From the NCBI RefSeq assembly GCF_019925205.1, contig NC_083566.1:5704001-5768000 (forward strand): a stretch of 64,000 nucleotides of DNA. Reading direction: 5' to 3'. Below are positions 51,520-62,360 of the stretch, in pieces. How positions within the stretch are numbered: the stretch's first letter is position 1; every line of letters begins with the position of its first letter. This DNA is from Metopolophium dirhodum (taxonomy: Eukaryota; Arthropoda; Insecta; Hemiptera; Aphididae). The translations under genes and the position numbers were made by a program. The notes below the pieces were generated by a model. It did not search any database. It was given only the letters and a program-made list of their open reading frames with translations, and had not been told where the DNA came from.

Positions 51520-51897
51520 CTATTTGACACGGTAATGCTTAGCTATTGCTAGGTTTTTGTGATTGTTCAACTCCTTTTGGGTACAACACGCTGTGGAAGC
51601 AATGTATTTTTAACTTTAAATGATATTGTTTTGTTTTCTATTTTCGCAATACAATGCACAATATGTTACTAACTAGAATAATAAGAAATTCTGATGAATG
51701 AATTAATGGCATGGAAAAAAAAAGACGGATTCGAAAATCATTCTAAAAAAAGCACTTTGTTAGTGACTCATAGATATATAGGTATATGGGTTGACAATAA
51801 TATTATATTTATTATTTGAAATTGTTTAACTAGATAAGTAGGTCCCGACAACGCCGACAACAAACGAACTCTTCAGCTTTATAATATTAGTATAGAT
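51520..51897 (+). repeat. Interspersed repeat pieces
   Basis: The part 51537-51610 (gctattgctaggtttttgtg ... cacgctgtggaagcaatgt) matches 44460-44560. The part 51860-51897 (aacgaactcttcagctttat then aatattagtatagat) is the right end of the repeat at 20394-20870. Together they could be the two ends of one element. Confidence 0.5.
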
Positions 51898-53099
51898 AAT
51901 ATTGCATATACGTATAGAAAATAAAGTATCAAAAAATATAAATGAAAATACAAAACTTAACATATCATATTTTATTTGTCCAAATCAAAATTATAATCAA
52001 TCAACACTAAATCCTCTCAGATATATGTCTGCGTCATCAAAAAATGATAAGCAACAGCTGAATCCTCAAGTGGTAGTTACAGTCGAGTAGACAAAATCCA
52101 AAAATTAAGATTTCATACGTAATTCGGTGTTATTTAAGAACTTGGGAGTAATTTTGAGATTCTTATTAAAATATTTTGTATAGTAAGTTTGTTCAAAAAA
52201 AAAAAAAAAATCGATGACATATCATAAATTAATTAATTCAATAATAAAGCTAGGTATTCAAAATTTATCTTTCACCACCCGCCAATTACCATACTAATTA
52301 GGGGAGTTATAATATATATTCAAAATGTGTGAATATATTAAAGAATATAATTTCAATCGTTATTAAAAATGCACCCATCCCTGTAATATGTGATATATAT
52401 ATATATATTTTTTTTTAAAACAGCATTCTGAGCGTAATAATTTGTAGTGTAAACTTTTTCGAAGATTCTTCCGTTATAAAGTTGTAAATGTCTTTTAATA
52501 AGTATATTACACAAACTTTAAAAGTGCATAATCTTTTTATACTTACTATACAGTGTAATATATGTATAATAATAATATTAGTGACATTTTAGATTTTTAA
52601 ATCCAACTTAATTTTTTTACTGTATATAGTTACTACATGAGTAAATATTCATACACATATTTTTCTACAACAAAGTTTTAAATACCTACAACTTTTATAA
52701 TAATTATTTATAATCTGGGTTGATGGGGTTGATTTACAAAAATTGTTTGCATTTATAAATTTTCTTTAAACCGTTGTTCTGTGAATAAGGGCAAAACATT
52801 ATTTAACTTGAATTAAGAATCTTATGAAAAATAAGTATAAATTTAAAATAATTAAATAGAATATTATTTTATATATAAAATGTATTTTAATTTTTTATTA
52901 TTAAATATAATAAATAGATTATTATATTTATTGTTTTAAGAACTTCCTGATATTGATTTATTTATACTGTTACGTCCATATCTTATAGTTAATGAACAAA
53001 CTCATTTATCTCTATCTCACTCATATAGGATATGAAGAAATAATCATAATTACAGAATGTCTTGTATAATAAAATAAATATAGAAAAACAAAAAACAAA
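51898..53099. other. Noncoding stretch
   Basis: A+T-rich, with a poly-A run (52196-52210). The 62-codon ORF at 51902 is Asn/Lys/Ile-rich and has no motif. Confidence 0.45.
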
Positions 53100-53830
53100 G
53101 GCAGAAATTGTGTAGTCAACATTCTTAACCATGGTTACATACAAATCACGTTGGAGAAGCTTAAAACCGGATATAACGCAATAAATAAATTAGTAGACAC
53201 TATTTTGGCATTACACACGCGATCAAGCCACAACACTCCGCACTGCCGATCTGGCTTCAGTGAATTCTGTTGCAGCTGAGTACTGTGCTTCCAAGTATCA
53301 GGATAGAACTCAGAATAAGTAAACCAATATACCTATACCTGAATGATAGCATGTGCGGATAATATCAGGATCACTTACATCCACGCCGATTCCATGGCTG
53401 AATATCATCATCTGTAATATTTCCCTACCAAAACTATGGTGGAAATATGCTATACCTACGCCTATCATGTTTGGGAAAAACTAAATCCCACCTACAATCC
53501 ACAAAATGTTCCTTACCACGATACAATTAAATACCTTCCCTGAAATGTACATATTAAGTCACGGACTCACGGAAACCAATATGGAAATACATTAACAATA
53601 AAATACAATTTTTAAGCGTTAATGAGAGGTGACAATAATGTTATAACAAAGTGCGAATAAATAGAAAGAACCTAATGGCCCATTATACATTCTTTTAGGT
53701 TTTAACCTCAAAAAGAAAGACAGATAACCACATAAGGACTGGCCACTAGCAATGCAATAAGATTAAGTGGAAATGTCTACCTCCTCGGCTAACGACTGCA
53801 AACTCTACTAACAAACCATAGGGCACATTA
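53100..53830 (+). pseudogene. Degenerate LINE ORF2 C-terminal region
   Basis: In shifting plus-strand frames the sequence gives LKTGYNAINKLVDT (53160), LASVNSVAAEYCASKYQDR (about 53253-53309), HADSMAEYHH and, near the end, QTIGHIIHDC (about 53812-53842). These follow the order of the thumb/connection (x-A-x-V-x-S-x-A-E-Y-C-A-P-x-W) and the C-terminal C/H-rich box (QT-x-H-I-I-x-x-C) of jockey- or R1-like LINE proteins. Stops and frameshifts break it everywhere. The reading is by motif, so the clade is not fixed. Confidence 0.6.
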
Positions 53831-53842
53831 TTCACGACTGCC

Positions 53843-54231
53843 AATAAGAAAATGTGTTGGCACAGTTAAAATATAATTTGTTAATTAAACTCCAGTCGCC
53901 ATAGAGTCGCTGCAAACTACACATAAGATTTATGTCATTTACTGTAAACCTATTACCGTATTCCAAACCTATTACCGTGATGATTAAAATATATTTGAAA
54001 CATAATTTTGTGTGTCCCAACTCATATAACTGAAAAATTATTTACAATAATTCGAATATTATAATTTTAATATAAAATTAATTATAAATTATAAAGTAGT
54101 ATATTATAATAGTTTGAAATGTTTGAATTGAAACTAATTTATTACTACTAGGATAAAAAAAAAACCCTGTGTAGATAATAGTGTAATACTTGAATGTGCA
54201 GTATTTCAACGTACAATTTTGACAATCTTTC

Positions 54232-54264
<33 letters not shown>

Positions 54265-57053
54265 AGATATAAGGTAATACAATTGTTAAAATTGTACGTT
54301 TAAATATATGAAGGATTACATCATAATAACTTAATATAATCCTTCCCTGCGTGTTTCACAACTTAAAATTTAAACGAGTCCCGTATTATCCGTGTATAAT
54401 ATTAAGTATTTGTGCTTAACATAAATGTGCTGGTCATAGCAATGCTCAATTATAATTATTTTTACTGATATCACGATGATAAATAAATAAACAACGTAGC
54501 AGTATGTAGTATTTACAACAACAAAACAGTTTTCCAATAATAAAAATACAAAAGTGCTCACTCGAGCGGTATAATATTAATTATATAATACTAACATACC
54601 TATATAAGAATAATTAATGAATGATATATCCAGGATTAATAATAATGATGAAAAAGTACAAAAAAAATAATAATAATATGTCAATACAATAATATAAATA
54701 TGTAACACCTCTAAGAATGTAAAAAAACAACCAAAAAAAATCGGTTTTTGGTTATACTGTAGGTACTGTCTGGGGATTAGGAATCTTCACATGTGGTCCA
54801 ACTCTGATAGGCCAGGAGATGACATTTTAAACTTATAATATACATTATAAGTCTATGGGTGATATATACAACGTGCCTTAGATACTGATTTTTCGATGAA
54901 CGTTTCAGCATTTATTTGCACGTGAGTAGAATAAATACATTTATAGGTGATTTTGCACTATTCTGTACTCGGAGACTAGAACTCAATCATAGCTTATGAA
55001 TTTTTTTGTAGGACACTAAACGGTGATCCGTGATTCATGGTCGGTGTTTTTTTTTTATCATATATATTTTTCAGCGTAAAAAATAATCGAAAGGGAAGAA
55101 AAAAATTAAATCATCTCGGATCACTACAATAGACGCTAATTAAATTTCTTAAGTTATTATTTAGGGGTGAGGAGTTGTGATAAGTAAAAAGAACCTTCAC
55201 TTTTCATAATAATTAAAAAACTACATATATGATATTATTATGATAAATTTTTTTGAACTAGTTATAAACGTTTGCATTTTTTTTCTGTTTTAATTTGTAT
55301 TGATAGGTATCTTTTTTTTCATAGTCTAAAAACCCTTGAAAATGTAACGCAAGGTATCCTCATATATGGTTTATACACCAATTAAAAAATATGAAAAATT
55401 AGTATCCACAAATATTTCTTCTCATAAGTGTTGAAGTTCGATTTTATAAGAAAGTCATCATCAAAATTATGAACACTCACAAATTAACTTGTAGTTAAAA
55501 ATTCATCCAATTTATAATTTTAATGCTTAAGGTTTGATGAATCTATTTACTTGAATTATTGAACAAGATTAACTAAAAAAACAATCATTTTTATAAGTGT
55601 TATAAGTTTAAGTATTTTTGAAATTGGATATACCGTCGTAAAATATTGATTTATCGTCAAACACATTTATTTCATTGTAATTCAAAAAATGTCAATGCAT
55701 TTTTTTATGTTATTACATTTTTCGTATACATGTTATATCCATTTGTATTTGGAGTGTAAAAAATGCACATGCTTGTTGGTTGAATCCTGTGTTACGTCGT
55801 TTATTGTTTAGTTACGGTTGATATTCTTTTATAATATTATGCGGTCTATGACTGATATTATTAAAGCGTTCGTGTAGAATAAGGTATGAAAATTCGTTGA
55901 TCAAATATCAGACTATTGTTTACAGCGTCTATGGACAAAAATATTCATTAAATCGTCTCGTTCTCAACTCTTTTAGTAAGTTGTCAAACACTTAACACAT
56001 GCGATCTCATATATTCATTAAAGAACTTATAAATCTACCAATAATGTTATAAAAACTTTAAAAATTTACTTTTCTAGTTCTATCATGGTCAACATATGGG
56101 CGTATCTAATTTTTAGTTTGAATCACTTGCTAGAACGTATTCAATTTTGTCATAAACTTAAAATTTCAAACTTTTGAGTGCACTTGTGAATGTTTGTTAA
56201 GTGTTAAGTAAAAGAACGTTACATTTTAATGAGAGGCTGTGTCAAACACAAGAACTATTAACACGTTGTCGTTAAGACTAAACCTAGGTGTCTAGGTAAC
56301 TATATTTAATAATTGTATTTAATTTTAGAAATATGACAACTTTAATGGATTCAGGACGGAAGTTATGGGTGATCGAGCATCTCATGTCAAAATAAATTTG
56401 TATTATAAATTACGTAAATTAAAATAGAAAGTTATTAAAGGTTACTAATTTTTTTTTCTAACCCCCTATTATTATTTTGTGGATCTACGCCTAACGCGTG
56501 TTTGCGTGCGTGTGTGGTGTGTATGTGTGTTTGTAAATGTGTAATATATCATAATAATATATATAGTTTTACCATCAAAGATGTAACTTAGGTTATAACG
56601 TAAAGGTCTAGTCAATATCATTCAAATATCACTTTAACGTGTACTACAACTGATAGACGATGTTGGTAATTTTATTTAACAAAATATTTAAATTGGGTTA
56701 TAAGTTCAAAATGACGCAGCACGGTAAAATCAGTAAATAGCGGATAGCCAGGTAACCTACTATAGTACGCCCAGTGAAACTAAAAGTCGCGTGCATGGTG
56801 GACCATTTTCATCAGGGTTCTTACGACTACTTTTCGCGTAAAATAATTTCCAATGCACGTGATTTGTAATAAAGACAATATATCTATACGACTGTTAAAT
56901 ATAATAGGGTATTCAAAATTCTTCATATAACAGCTGAAACGAAGCTTGTGTTATGAAAAAAAATCACGACGCAGCTCATTGGAAATAATTGACATTGGAG
57001 AACTCCTGGATTGCATCAAAACGACCACCATGCGCGCGACGGTTTCGCTGACC
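53843..57053. other. Noncoding region before the LTR element
   Basis: There is a TA microsatellite at 54237-54264 and a GT-rich tract at 56500-56532. The last ~350 bp (56700-57053) is GC-richer, with CpG words (gtcgcgtgcatgg, gcgcgcgacggtttcgctg). It could be a promoter or exon of an unrecognised host gene interrupted by the retrotransposon. No open frame supports this. Confidence 0.4.
54237..54264. repeat. (TA)n microsatellite
   Basis: Fourteen or so tandem TA units. Confidence 0.95.
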
Positions 57054-57057
57054 GTAC
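57054..57057. repeat. Target-site duplication GTAC (left)
   Basis: GTAC directly abuts the left LTR. The same four bases follow the right LTR at 63083-63086. Four-base duplications fit Ty3/Gypsy-type integration. GTAC is short and palindromic, so it supports the boundaries only together with the TGTAAT...ATTACA ends. Confidence 0.75.
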
Positions 57058-57778
57058 TGTAATAACGTAAAATATGATAACATATAAATAATTATAAATA
57101 CGACTCCTGTCGATAGTTATATTAAAATAGTAAAAGTTAGAATAGTAAAATTAAGCTATTACCTTCCTCCAGGTGTTCGGAGGGCTCTCGAGATCGTGTA
57201 TTCGAGAATTAGATCAAATACACCGTACAATGTAATTTTATGTAAAAAGCACATATAGTGTATTAACGCAATAAATATAAAATATTATATTAAATGCCTT
57301 ACCTGATTCGCAGTTGTTCGTAGACAATATTGTAGGATTTTTAGGTTTTAGATAAAATAAGGTACTACTTCAAATACACAAATTGAATTAACGAACGCAC
57401 TGATTATTGCTTACATAAGAAGTCCAGTTGTCGCTCGTTGAAATCGGTTTTCTTTGGTACTTGAGAGGTTGTTACTTTGGTGGTTGGTGCTCATGCACTG
57501 GTTTAAGGGACGAACGCGAGGATGCTGACCAGAGAGTGGAGGGTGGCTTTGTCACTAACTTATTGTGGGCCTGGGAACTAGATTATTCTTTGGCGTCAGC
57601 ATAAAATAAGGTCACACACATCCTACGTAATATTGTTATGAGTGCGTGTCGAATTATTAGTTGTCGTTGTCAATGGTTTTATTTGATGCGACCGATTTCT
57701 ACAAACGACAGTCTGGCTGTTGTTTATTAATCTGTAAAATTTTAGTTTATTATAATGGTGTGTGAGCATATCATTACA
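57058..57778 (-). repeat. 3' LTR
   Basis: On the plus strand it runs from TGTAATAACG to CATATCATTACA. The terminal TGTAAT/ATTACA is a perfect 6 bp inverted repeat. Long blocks such as CTTCCTCCAGGTGTTCGGAG and gatgctgaccagagagtgg match the right LTR. Differences include single-base changes and 1-3 bp indels. Confidence 0.93.
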
Positions 57779-57788
57779 TCCACCCTGC
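57779..57788 (-). promoter_or_regulatory. Putative polypurine tract
   Basis: On the minus strand GCAGGGTGGA lies directly against the 3' LTR, where plus-strand DNA synthesis is primed. One T breaks the purine run, so it is a modest match. Confidence 0.55.
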
Positions 57789-58489
57789 ACTTTTTTGTGT
57801 TGTGCCCTCACAACACCACTCGTAGGCGAGAGTGAGAGCAATACAAATATTCATGTAGAGGAGAGATAAAGTTAGAAAAAGTTGAAAGTTGAAAAATTAA
57901 AAGTTTAAGTTGAAAGTTGAAAAAAAAGTTATACAATTTAAACTGGACATTTATATATATATAATATATATAAAGAAAACAAATTTTACTATACAATCTA
58001 AAAGGGGCAATGTAAGTAATATTAAAGTTTACATATTACATTGGAAAACAAAAAATTAGGAAGATAGAACTGAAACTGAAAGTTCGTATTCCCCGCATTC
58101 CATTGATGTGTTTCTATTCTTATATATTTTATATTTTAAGTTCCCTATCTGGTGTTGTAATGATAGCTATACAGTTTTTTTTTTTTCTTAATTTTAATAT
58201 TTGTGTACAATATATTGTCATGTTGACATGTTATGAATTTTTACATATTTTGGTTTTTATCCTATATATTCTACATAGTTTTAACTTTTAACTAATCTAA
58301 TTATACATTTTTCATATTTACTTTGCTTACAATGTATTTAGTTCATAGACATTTTTTTTTTTTTTTGTTTTTATGATAACTTAAAAGTTAAACAAAGTTA
58401 ATTTTTTTTTATATATATTTTTTTTTTTGGTATTTCTTATGCTTAACATTTTTTTTCTTATTAGTACTAGCTTAAATTTAGGTTTATTT
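57789..58489. other. Untranslated region of the LTR element
   Basis: A+T-rich. Two short minus-strand ORFs (57996-57808 and 57841-57623) have no motif and the second runs into the LTR, so I do not call them. Poly-T runs on the plus strand begin near 58353. Confidence 0.5.
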
Positions 58490-59260
58490 TTTGTATTCGC
58501 TGCTTTAAATTGATCTTATACCTTATACTAACTTAAATTAAGTTAATCATTTTACATTTTTTTTTTTTTTAATTTTGTTTGTTTTTTACATTTGTTTTCA
58601 AGCTTATGCTGACTTAAATAAGTTAGAAAAAATTTTACACATTGTTTGTACTTGACTTGCTTTAACATTTTTTTATATCTTATACTAACTTAAATTAGGT
58701 TAATCATTTTACATTTTTTTTTTACATTTTTTTTTTACATTTGTTTTCAAGCTTATGCTGACTTAAATAAGTTAGAAGAAATTTTACACATTCTTTGTAC
58801 TTGACTTGCTTCAACATTTTTTTTTATATCTTATACTAACTTAAATTAGGTTAATCATTTTACATTTTTTTTTTACATTTTTTTTTTACATTTGTTTTCA
58901 AGCTTATGCTGACTTAAATAAGTTAGAAGAAATTTTACACATTCTTTGTACTTGACTTGCTTCAACATTTTTTTTTATATCTTATACTAACTTAAATTAG
59001 GTTAATCATTTTACATTTTTTTTTTTTTAAATTTTGTTTTTTTTTTTTTACATTTGTTTTCAAGCTTATGCTGACTTAAATAAGTTAGAAACAATTTTAC
59101 ACATTCTTTGTACTTGACTTGCTTTAACATTTTTTTTTTTTTTAATTTCTTATACTAACTTAAATTGGGTTAATTTTTTTTTTTATTTTTTTTTTTTTAT
59201 ACATTTACTTGCTTTAACATTTATTTTTGTGCTTATGCTGACTTAAATTAGATTTTAGTG
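58490..59260 (-). repeat. ~150-165 bp tandem array inside the retrotransposon
   Basis: The anchor CTTATACTAACTTAAATT (plus strand) occurs at about 58521, 58679, 58830, 58981 and 59149, giving spacings of 158, 151, 151 and 168 bp. A second anchor, AAGCTTATGCTGACTTAAAT, recurs between them. Units also share ttgtacttgacttgct and long T runs. The two 151 bp units are almost identical; the outer ones are diverged. On the element's RNA the array is A-rich and has no long frame. Confidence 0.88.
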
Positions 59261-59554
59261 CTTAGGTAAGTAACTTAAGGTATGTTATTCGTATTTGTTA
59301 TTATTATTCTGTAACTCTTGTACAATAGTTATATAATAGTTATATAGGTAGTCTTAATAATTCGTGATTTTTTTTTTTTTAAAGTGATGTTAGTAAAACA
59401 AAACATTTATTTGGGGTTTTTATTATTAGTCCTGTAGAAGGTTGATAGTATGATTGAGTCTCCCATAAGATTTGGTATTAATATTTTTTTTGTTTTCATA
59501 ATATATAGTTTGGATACTTGTTAGGGTAGTTTTTTTATTGTTAATTGGTGTATT

Positions 59555-59797
59555 TTACAAGTGTTGTGTGATTTGTGAATTAAAGATTAATGTTTTTTGT
59601 ATTTTTAAGAGTGTTGGTTTGTTTGACCTTTTATTATTTATTTTTTTTGTTTGTATATCAATTGGTTTGTTAGGGTATTTTCTTAATTCTTCATTTCTTT
59701 TTGTATTTTCGATCGAAGTTATTTGTATTTTGTTTATTTTAATCGTTGTGTTTTTACCATCGTTTATCGTATCTTTAAGTTTTATATTGTGTATCAA
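59555..59797 (-). other. Short overlapping frame after the gag ORF
   Basis: About 80 codons in the -1 frame relative to the gag ORF, overlapping its last codons, and rich in Lys, Asn, Ile and Thr. It has no ATG at its start, so it could only be made by frameshifting. I see no reverse transcriptase, RNase H, integrase or envelope motif in it. In A-rich DNA such a frame may be chance. Confidence 0.25.
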
Positions 59798-61920
59798 TGA
59801 AGCGAGTGTCTGTATTTCTTGTATGTGAATTTTATCATATTGTTGGGAATTTTATTGGACATTTTTGTTTTAACGGTATACAATCCACGATTCCCATCGT
59901 CGAGGACGTTTTCTCCTGGTTTGAATATAGGACATATATTATTGGCTTGATTTTTAGGTTGTATCATGTGTTTTATTTTTGTTTCATTTTTATTATTATC
60001 ATTAAAAAATGTATGAATGTTATTTATTATGTTAATGTGTTCTTTTGATTTCCAATTGTGTGTTATTTTTTGTTCATCTTTATAGTATATATGTATTTTA
60101 ATGTTAGTATTTTGAAATTCGGAGTATATTAATTGTCTTATTATAGACCAATTTAATTTGTCTATTCGTGAAGCTAAGGTGCAGGGTATTGCAATTTTTG
60201 AAATATTTAGTTTTGTAGCTTCAAGTTTTAGATTGTGAATTGAAGATTTTAGATCCTTATATTTGGGCTTGTGATAGTGTAAATTTTTTGTTATTAAGTG
60301 AAATATAGTTTTATAGTTATTGATTATAGGTATTGTGTCCCCCACATTTATTTCTTGTAATGCAAGTTGTGGTTTAGTATCACCGTATACTTTGGATAGT
60401 AAATTTGTTATCCCCTTATTCATTTTGAGATCTGCAGATATACAGTGTGCTATAGCGAAGTTATCTGGGCAATTAAATATGCTACCTGTTAATTCTATAA
60501 TATTGTTGGTATTATCTATACTATTGAGCGCGTTTATATTATTGTTGATTTTTAATTGGATATTTATATTATTATTTAAAATAATGTTACTGTCTTTGAA
60601 ATTGATCAGGGCATTATTTTTGATCAAAAAGTCATTTCCAAGTAAAATTGCGCTGCTTAATTTGTTTACTACGTGAGCGTCAATATTGAAATAGTTATTG
60701 TCGATTTTGATTTTAATTTTGGTTATACCTACCACGCATAGTAGTTCATTATCTGGTCCTGATAGCTGTAGCGTACTCGGCGTTATTTTATAATTACTAG
60801 GTAGTAGTTCTTGTCTAATACAACATATGTTTGCCCCCGTATCAATTGTTATTGGTAAGGTAATATTATTAAATTGAGCTTCAATATAGATAGCATCGGG
60901 TGTACAGTTAATTTTATTTATATTTTGTTTCCGTATTTCTGTATTTAAAGATGAGCAATTATCAGAAGAATTTAACCTAGTATTTAATTTTTTTGGCTTG
61001 TTAGTTGAACTTGAACGACAAGTGATCACGGAATGTCCAAATTTATTGCATAATTGACATATTATATTAGTTTTGTTTTTAAAGAAACATTCATATTCAG
61101 TGTGGTTATTCTTCGAGCATATCGAGCATTGTTTTGTGTGTGCTGAATTATTATTATTATTGATATAATTACTGTTATTTTCGTTATATCTCAAAATTGG
61201 GTCGTATTTAGTAAAATTGTTTTGATAATTATTATCATTGTTTATCTGAGATAGTTTTAACTGACCTATAGTTTCTTTTAAATTTTCTATTTCCTCTCGT
61301 AATTTACTATTTTCGTTGGTTTTTAGTTTGTAGTTTGTATTTATTTGCTGGATTTTATTTTCAATTATCTCTGTTTCAATTTCATATGGGTTTTTATCTA
61401 TACTATCTGCTGTCATAAACTCTATAAGTTCATATTTGCGAACGTTATTTTTAAGTTCATCAAGTGTTTTATTTCCTAATATTCCTATACATCTCAATAT
61501 TGTGGGTTTTAAGCCTTTCATTATACTTCGTACCATTTCTCCTTGTGACATATCTTTGTCAATTCGCCTACACAATGACTCTACTTCATTAATGTAAGAC
61601 ACACTTTGTTCATCCGGTTTCTGTTTGCGTTTTTCAAGGATTATTCGAAGCATATGAGTTTGGGCAATGGGTTCAAATTCTAGTCTAAATTTTTTTTCTA
61701 GATCGGACCAATTAATGTTTTCAACGGTATCCATTATATTGTCATAAAATATGAGAGCAGTGCCTTCTAAAAATACGGGAATATATAGACTTTTTTCAGA
61801 TTCGGACCATCCGTTAATAAGTGCAGCTCTTTGATAATTTTTTAAGAAAGAATCGACGTTTTCAGAATTATTTCCCATGAATTTTCCGGGTTCAAAGTAA
61901 GGTTTTTTATTGTCTCCCAT
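59794..61920 (-). CDS. Gag-protease-macrodomain polyprotein (708 aa)
   Basis: Starts at ATG 61920, with an in-frame TAA three codons upstream. Residues ~20-165 form a Retrotrans_gag-type capsid region (SFLKNYQRAALINGWSESEK, then FLEGTALIFYDNI and W-x-D-L-x-x-x-F). Residues ~181-226 look like a coiled coil, followed by an Asn-rich linker. Two zinc knuckles follow: C265-C268-H273-C278 and C288-C291-H296-C301 (CX2CX4HX4C). A retropepsin covers ~340-450: D360-T361-G362 and ILLGND at 425-430. Residues ~474-612 match a macro domain of the OARD1/TARG1 (Poa1p-like) group: IFNCPDNFAIAHCISADLKM, HLITK with K545, HKPKYKDLKSS, and I-D587-K-L-x-W. TARG1 uses a lysine and an aspartate at these two positions to remove ADP-ribose; both are kept. 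The glycine-rich loop before the aspartate (GCGLD in TARG1) is replaced by TLASRID. The ~95-residue tail is unassigned. Reverse transcriptase is absent. Expected roles are RNA packaging, particle assembly and self-cleavage; hydrolase activity is inferred. Confidence 0.92.
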   Translation of the reverse strand: MGDNKKPYFEPGKFMGNNSENVDSFLKNYQRAALINGWSESEKSLYIPVFLEGTALIFYDNIMDTVENINWSDLEKKFRLEFEPIAQTHMLRIILEKRKQKPDEQSVSYINEVESLCRRIDKDMSQGEMVRSIMKGLKPTILRCIGILGNKTLDELKNNVRKYELIEFMTADSIDKNPYEIETEIIENKIQQINTNYKLKTNENSKLREEIENLKETIGQLKLSQINNDNNYQNNFTKYDPILRYNENNSNYINNNNNSAHTKQCSICSKNNHTEYECFFKNKTNIICQLCNKFGHSVITCRSSSTNKPKKLNTRLNSSDNCSSLNTEIRKQNINKINCTPDAIYIEAQFNNITLPITIDTGANICCIRQELLPSNYKITPSTLQLSGPDNELLCVVGITKIKIKIDNNYFNIDAHVVNKLSSAILLGNDFLIKNNALINFKDSNIILNNNINIQLKINNNINALNSIDNTNNIIELTGSIFNCPDNFAIAHCISADLKMNKGITNLLSKVYGDTKPQLALQEINVGDTIPIINNYKTIFHLITKNLHYHKPKYKDLKSSIHNLKLEATKLNISKIAIPCTLASRIDKLNWSIIRQLIYSEFQNTNIKIHIYYKDEQKITHNWKSKEHINIINNIHTFFNDNNKNETKIKHMIQPKNQANNICPIFKPGENVLDDGNRGLYTVKTKMSNKIPNNMIKFTYKKYRHSLH
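60085..60501 (-). other. Macro domain coding segment (OARD1/TARG1-like) within the polyprotein
   Basis: Codons ~474-612. The block order is strand 1 (GSIFNCPDNFAIAHCISADL), helix with K-G-I-T-x-L-L-x-K-x-Y-G, L-x-L-Q-E-I-x-V-G-D, F-H-L-I-T-K, H-K-P-K-Y-x-D-L-x-x-S-I, S-K-I-A-I-P, D-K-L-N-W-x-x-I and I-K-I-H-I-Y-Y. This is the full length of the fold, so it is not a fragment. Compared with TARG1 the first phosphate loop is N-K-G-I instead of G-A-G-I and the second loop has lost G-x-G. It may thus bind ADP-ribose more weakly or prefer another ligand. Confidence 0.85.
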
Positions 61921-62346
61921 ATTTAATTACCTATTTGTATTATTTTTAAAAAATAGTTTTATAATAAATAATGTACCATTATTTAATTGTAATATTTTTG
62001 CAACTAATTTAATAGATTTAATAAATATATTTATTACTAAATATAAGTAATAATATAATTTTTATTTTAATGAGTATAAATTAATTGTTTTTGTTTTTAT
62101 AATAAATGATGATACCTATGTTAAATCGTAAATCGTAAATTAGTATGTTTTATCAATAAATAAATCACTTTTTGTTATTATTGTTTTTCTAAGTTTTATT
62201 TTTAATATTTTTTTGTATTGATAATTAATTTTTTTATTAATTCTTAAAATTAATATTAAAATATTATAATCTTATATAACGAATATAATTTTGTAAAATG
62301 TATTTGATCAATTCTCAGTTTATTTATCTGAATAAACTGAACTTGT
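61921..62346 (-). other. 5' leader of the LTR element
   Basis: About 425 bp between primer site and start codon, extremely A+T-rich, with no upstream ORF of note. The packaging signal of such elements usually lies here but cannot be recognised by eye. Confidence 0.5.
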
Positions 62347-62357
62347 GTTGGGCGCCA
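62347..62357 (-). promoter_or_regulatory. Primer-binding site, tRNA-Lys type
   Basis: Three bases inside the 5' LTR, the minus strand reads TGGCGCCCAAC. It is complementary to the CCA-bearing 3' end of a lysine tRNA (…GTTGGGCGCCA). Lys-tRNA priming is common in Gypsy-type elements of insects. This confirms both the strand and the LTR boundary. Confidence 0.85.
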
Positions 62358-62360
62358 CTT

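Noticed and set aside
57623..57841. 72-codon minus-strand ORF
   Set aside because: It crosses the 3' LTR boundary; the matching frame is not kept in the other LTR.
59538..60048. Two plus-strand ORFs (96 and 83 codons) with membrane-like peptides
   Set aside because: T-rich antisense of the retrotransposon; hydrophobicity comes from TTT/ATT codons, with no motif.
60320..60676. 118-codon plus-strand ORF, hydrophobic
   Set aside because: It is the exact antisense of the Gag-protease-macrodomain ORF; its Leu/Ile-rich peptide simply mirrors the Asn/Lys/Ile codons of the real gene.
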